From the NCBI GenBank assembly GCA_902363875.1, contig CABJBO010000040.1, positions 1-14,687 on the forward strand: 14,687 nt of DNA. Direction: 5' to 3'. The position numbers and the translations under genes are program-made. The DNA is from Coriobacteriaceae bacterium. GTDB taxonomy: Bacteria; Actinomycetota; Coriobacteriia; Coriobacteriales; Coriobacteriaceae. Positions 12,717 to 14,687 of this stretch are shown here, piece by piece. Positions within the stretch are counted from its first letter, which is position 1; every line of letters starts with the position of its first letter. The notes beneath the pieces are model-generated. The model searched no databases. It was not told where the DNA came from and was given only the letters and a program-made list of their open reading frames with translations.

Positions 12717-13975
12717 AGCCGATAAGCGGCCACGGCTCGACGGGCGGCATCCGCCGCTACCTCGAGAAGGGAGGCCGCGCCCTGGCGCGCGACCTGTTCA
12801 ACCTGAGCTACGACGAGCGCGACGCCGGCGCGCTGGGGGAAGACGCCAAGGAGGCCTGCGCCTGGGACGCCGAGATGGACGCCACGCGCGCCGCGTTCGG
12901 CACGGACGCACCCTGGAGGGGCAAGCCCGCGCGCACGTTCAAGCACTTCGTGCTCTCGCCGGACCCCGGCGACGACATCGACCTGGCGACGCTGCGCGAG
13001 CTCGCGTGCTCGTGGGCGCTCAGGCACTTCGACGACCACGAGATCGCCATCGTCTACCACGACGACAACGCCCGCGGCATACCGCACGCGCACATCGTCG
13101 CGAACAACGCCAACCTCCGCACCGGCTACCGCATGCAGACCCAGCACCCCGAGGACCTCAACCGAGACCTGCAGGACATGGCGCGCGAGCGCGGGCTGTC
13201 GGGGCTCTCCAACGACCGGGCGCCCGAATCTCCGTCGAAGGCGCGCGGGCGGGCAGGTGCGGGCGGGCCCAGGAGCCGCAGGAGCGTCTACCTGGGCCGG
13301 GCCGAGAAGGAGATCATGCGCTCGGGCGGCTACTCGTGGGTCGGCGACATCCGCGCCCGCGTCGCGCTCGCCAAGACCACGGCGCGCGACGAGGCGGAGT
13401 TCTTCGGCATCCTCGACGCCCTGGGCGTGCACGTCGCCGACAACTCGGCCAAGGCGCGGCGGGACGACTGGGTGTTCAGCCTGGCGGAGGAACCGTCCAA
13501 GAAGGTAACCGGCGAGCGCCTGGGGTTCGTCTACGGCAAGGAGATGCTGCGCCGGCGCTTCGAGCGCGAAGGCGCCTACCGCCCCACGGACGCGAGCGCC
13601 GCGCGGATCCGCGAGGCCGCCGAGCGAGCCCTCGAGCTCAACGACCTCTCGGAGCTGAGCAGGCTCTCCTCGGCGCTCGAGACGTGCGCGAAGTTCGACG
13701 TCGAGTCCATCGAGGAGTTCGGGCTCAGGATGGCGACGCTCGAGCGGCGCGGCCAGGCGGGCGGCGAGGGATACCGTCGCCTCGAGGCCGCCCGCGCCTA
13801 CATGGCCGAGAACGGGCTCATGCCGCTCAAGACCCGCTACGGGGACGGTGAAGGGCGCGACGATGCCAGCGGCAATTCGCGCCAGTGCCACCGAGCGGAC
13901 GAGCAACAGCGCATCCTCGCCGCCGAGCGGCAGCGGGCCCAGCAGGACCAGCGCAGGGAGAGGGGCCGGAGATGA
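12704..13975 (+). CDS. Relaxase/mobilization nuclease (MobA/VirD2 type)
   Basis: This 423-aa protein would nick one strand at oriT and pilot it into a recipient. The relaxase domain occupies about residues 1-170. Y19 in GGIRRYLEKGGR is the probable nucleophile, TFKHFVLSPDP (78-88) matches motif II, and GIPHAHIVANNAN, with H128 and H130, is the metal-binding motif III. The C-terminal 220 residues are charged and helical, ending in a QRAQQDQRRERGRR tail. No primase or helicase domain is fused. GGAGGG six bases before the ATG at 12704 fixes the start. It overlaps mobC upstream and the next gene downstream as ATGA, so the block is one operon. The family (MOBP-like) is likely; the subfamily is not determined. 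Confidence 0.9.
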   Translation: MPILKPISGHGSTGGIRRYLEKGGRALARDLFNLSYDERDAGALGEDAKEACAWDAEMDATRAAFGTDAPWRGKPARTFKHFVLSPDPGDDIDLATLRELACSWALRHFDDHEIAIVYHDDNARGIPHAHIVANNANLRTGYRMQTQHPEDLNRDLQDMARERGLSGLSNDRAPESPSKARGRAGAGGPRSRRSVYLGRAEKEIMRSGGYSWVGDIRARVALAKTTARDEAEFFGILDALGVHVADNSAKARRDDWVFSLAEEPSKKVTGERLGFVYGKEMLRRRFEREGAYRPTDASAARIREAAERALELNDLSELSRLSSALETCAKFDVESIEEFGLRMATLERRGQAGGEGYRRLEAARAYMAENGLMPLKTRYGDGEGRDDASGNSRQCHRADEQQRILAAERQRAQQDQRRERGRR

Positions 13976-14526
13976 TGGTGAGGATAGAGTACGAGGGCGG
14001 CAGGACGACGCTGTTCGACACGCTCTCGTTCACGGAGGGGTCGCCGTTCTCCGGCGCGAACATGCTCACGGAGTTCGAGCTCGAGATGCGGGAGGAGCCC
14101 GAGAAGGGGCTCTGGCTCACGGCGAACTGGCACCAGGTGCGCGACGACTGGCGCGCCGACGCGCCCGCGGACGGGATACCGGCCGCGCGCAGGTCCCGTG
14201 GCTGGCGCTTCATGCTGGCCTCGGAGGCCGAGCTGGGGCGAGCCCGCCGCGTCCTGCTCGACGGCGACGAGGCGTTCGCCCGGGTGCGGGGCTTCCTGTG
14301 CGACGCGGCCGCGATCGGCGCCTGCTACCGCGAGCACGTGGGCCCTCCCTCAAAACCGCTGAAATCGCAGATAAGGGACCTGCAGCGCGCTCTGGGGAGG
14401 GCAGAGGTCCCGGGCGTGCCCGACGAGCTGGCGAGGCTGCTCGCGCAAGAGAAGGAGGAGGGCGCCGACGAGGGCGCCCGCAAGGTCAAGGAAGATTGGG
14501 GTGACGTCGATGAAGAGGCTTGGTAG
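13972..14526 (+). CDS. Unrecognised 184-aa protein in the mobilization operon
   Basis: I do not recognise a family. The first 90 residues look beta-rich (MMVRIEYEGGRTTLFDTLSF, GLWLTANWHQV), and a helical region follows. The last 50 residues form a strongly charged segment (LARLLAQEKEEGADEGARKVKEDWGDVDEEAW) that may be a coiled coil. There is no signal peptide or membrane segment. The ATG overlaps the relaxase stop as ATGATG, with GAGGGG about seven bases upstream; a second ATG follows immediately. Its position suggests an accessory role in relaxosome function or coupling, but nothing in the sequence proves it. Confidence 0.75.
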   Translation: MMVRIEYEGGRTTLFDTLSFTEGSPFSGANMLTEFELEMREEPEKGLWLTANWHQVRDDWRADAPADGIPAARRSRGWRFMLASEAELGRARRVLLDGDEAFARVRGFLCDAAAIGACYREHVGPPSKPLKSQIRDLQRALGRAEVPGVPDELARLLAQEKEEGADEGARKVKEDWGDVDEEAW

Positions 14527-14605
14527 GTTCCTCATGGCGGCGCTTAAGGTCACGCTGGGCTTTTTCGTCTGGCTGTTCCGTGCCGTGTTCAAGTGGGTGA
14601 TGTGA
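14510..14605 (+). CDS. 31-aa hydrophobic micro-protein
   Basis: A short frame overlaps the end of the 184-aa gene by 17 bases in another phase. It starts with ATG seven bases after GGGGTG and stops just before the operon terminator. The product, MKRLGRFLMAALK followed by VTLGFFVWLFRAVFKWVM, has a basic amphipathic start and a membrane-spanning-like core of about 18 residues with three basic residues bracketing it. It could be a small membrane protein of the transfer module, for example for exclusion or coupling, or a toxic peptide of the Fst kind. Size and lack of homology leave real doubt, but the ribosome site, overlap and terminator position favour a true gene. Confidence 0.5.
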   Translation: MKRLGRFLMAALKVTLGFFVWLFRAVFKWVM

Positions 14606-14606
14606 G

Positions 14607-14633
14607 AAGAGGCGGGCAATTGCCCGCCTCTTT
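14607..14633 (+). terminator. 26-bp palindromic terminator closing the mobilization operon
   Basis: A perfect 26-bp palindrome (14607-14632, centre AATT) starts two bases after the micro-ORF stop and ends in TTT. Symmetry means it may also work for leftward transcription (AAG on the other side). A second GC-rich imperfect hairpin lies just after it at about 14656-14675. Confidence 0.7.
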
Positions 14634-14687
14634 CCGTTAAAGGCTTTAGCCTGTGCGGGGCGCGCAGCGCGCCGCATCAGAAACCAC

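Overview
The base composition and codon use (GC- and AGG-rich, strong Shine-Dalgarno sites, IS30-type transposase, ParA/ParB/MobC/relaxase block) suggest a high-GC anaerobic actinobacterium of the Coriobacteriia type (Eggerthella/Collinsella/Olsenella relatives). That assignment is inference. The window is accessory DNA: mobile-element debris, a phage-defence-like gene cluster, and the maintenance and mobilization module of a plasmid-like or mobilizable element.

Left part (1 to about 2556). An AT-rich leader is followed by a complete IS30-family insertion sequence (about 243-1677) with matching terminal inverted repeats. Next comes the 3' remnant of a large serine recombinase of the TnpX/DUF4368 kind (1861-2463). 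About 90 bases after the recombinase stop, the reading frame of a DNA methyltransferase on the other strand stops matching its family. I read this as the end of a Tn4451/Tn1549-like transposon that landed inside the methyltransferase gene; a GA dinucleotide lies at the apparent junction.

Middle part (2517-8783, all minus strand). Transcription runs right to left through five closely packed genes: a ribbon-helix-helix protein (probable autoregulator), a 1081-aa SNF2-type helicase with a degenerate phospholipase-D-like N-terminus, a DUF4391 protein, an unrecognised 264-aa protein, and a type III (Mod-like) adenine methyltransferase that has lost its C-terminal SAM-binding motif. Overlapping or nearly abutting ends indicate one operon. 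It looks like a restriction/defence system, now probably broken by the transposon. Any restriction (Res) subunit would lie beyond the left edge. The two distal genes are visibly less GC-rich than the two upstream ones, so the operon is compositionally mosaic. A small helical protein gene (8952-9227) lies upstream on the same strand.

Right part (9775-14687, all plus strand). A YraN-like protein with altered catalytic residues is followed by a strong hairpin terminator, a large palindromic operator/centromere-like region, parA and parB (overlapping), a 210-base intergenic stretch packed with inverted repeats (oriT candidate), mobC, a MobA/VirD2-type relaxase, an unrecognised 184-aa gene, and a 31-codon hydrophobic micro-ORF closed by a 26-bp palindromic terminator. 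These genes would partition the element and process it for conjugative transfer. No integrase for this part, replication initiator, tRNA, rRNA or CRISPR array is visible.
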